A DNA stretch of 64,000 nt. It comes from Candidatus Schekmanbacteria bacterium. GTDB taxonomy: Bacteria > CSSED10-310 > JACPHN01. Location of the stretch: contig JACPHN010000006.1 in NCBI GenBank assembly GCA_016188575.1, positions 40,128 through 104,127 of the forward strand, read 5' to 3'. The notes beneath the pieces are model-generated. The model did not search any database. It was not told where the DNA came from and saw nothing but the letters and a program-made list of their open reading frames with translations. How positions within the stretch are numbered: position 1 is the stretch's first letter; the number at the start of each line of letters is the position of its first letter. The position numbers and the translations under genes were made by a program. Shown piece by piece: positions 63,860 through 64,000 of the stretch.

Positions 63860-64000
63860 GGTATGCGGCCGACTGGCAGGGGCGCGCGGGAATGCGGCCG
63901 CCGGAGGGGAGCCGGCATTTTGCCCATTTGCGCTTCACCGCGGGCCGGTGTGGTCCGCAAAAGTTACGACGCACCCCTCGATTGCCAGGCCACTGCGTAG
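63860..64000. other. Window end, nothing recognised
   Basis: The last 140 bp carry a GC-rich sequence with no start, repeat or domain that I can support. Confidence 0.5.

Overview
The window is high-GC bacterial DNA with the gene repertoire of an uncultured deltaproteobacterium-like lineage. The inference rests on multihaem c-type cytochromes, NHL and FG-GAP propeller proteins, Ser/Thr kinases with PEGA domains, an MaeB-type malic enzyme, Mpl, Thr/Pro-rich linkers and several sigma-54 promoters. Candidatus Binatota, Myxococcota and Desulfuromonadia relatives all fit; no rRNA or other phylogenetic marker is present to decide. No tRNA, rRNA, CRISPR array or prophage was recognised by eye.

Layout. 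0.1-9.3 kb: Mpl, a lipoprotein, a secreted subtilase, an EAL-HDOD protein, a GH114/propeller surface protein, an F420-type oxidoreductase and a glutathione transferase. 9.3-14.3 kb: a lytic transglycosylase, then accessory debris (a Fis-type helix-turn-helix scrap, hairpin repeats, a 29-codon gene, an Rpn-type nuclease remnant, an IS4 transposase remnant) beside a VapBC-like toxin-antitoxin pair. 14.3-28.4 kb: an exported protein, a PEGA kinase, MaeB, a LarA-like protein, a PhnD-like binding protein, and an operon of TetR, two CrtI-like flavoproteins, a CoxG-like protein and a small protein.

28.4-50.2 kb is the core of interest. A consensus sigma-54 promoter precedes a 14-repeat FG-GAP protein, a histidine-kinase-like sensor and an NtrC-like activator. 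The sensor has Glu where the phospho-accepting His should be. The activator's receiver has Glu in place of the phospho-accepting Asp and has lost both upstream acidic residues, while its ATPase and GAFTGA loop are intact. After two convergent genes, a second sigma-54 promoter opens an eleven-gene run: two NHL lipoproteins, tetra-, hexa-, undeca- and four trihaem cytochromes, a predicted outer-membrane beta-barrel and a coiled-coil exported protein. A third sigma-54 promoter, on the opposite strand, drives a heptahaem cytochrome flanked by two HAMP-like membrane proteins. In all there are 40 CXXCH motifs plus one CX3CH. The simplest reading is an extracellular electron-transfer (porin-cytochrome type) system switched on by an apparently phosphorylation-independent sigma-54 activator.

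50.2-64 kb: a GH71/99-like protein and a beta-helix protein, both with reading-frame breaks at G or C runs, a methyltransferase, a 1201-residue kinase-ATPase-TPR regulator, a phytase-like esterase, an S51-type peptidase, an SDR, a mobile-element graveyard (RepA-like and ISAzo13-like remnants), and an exported protein preceded by a sigma-54 promoter whose signal peptide is put out of frame by a C10 tract.

Six sigma-54-type sites lie between genes, each pointing at a gene for an exported, envelope or membrane protein. This suggests one surface or electron-transfer regulon across the window.
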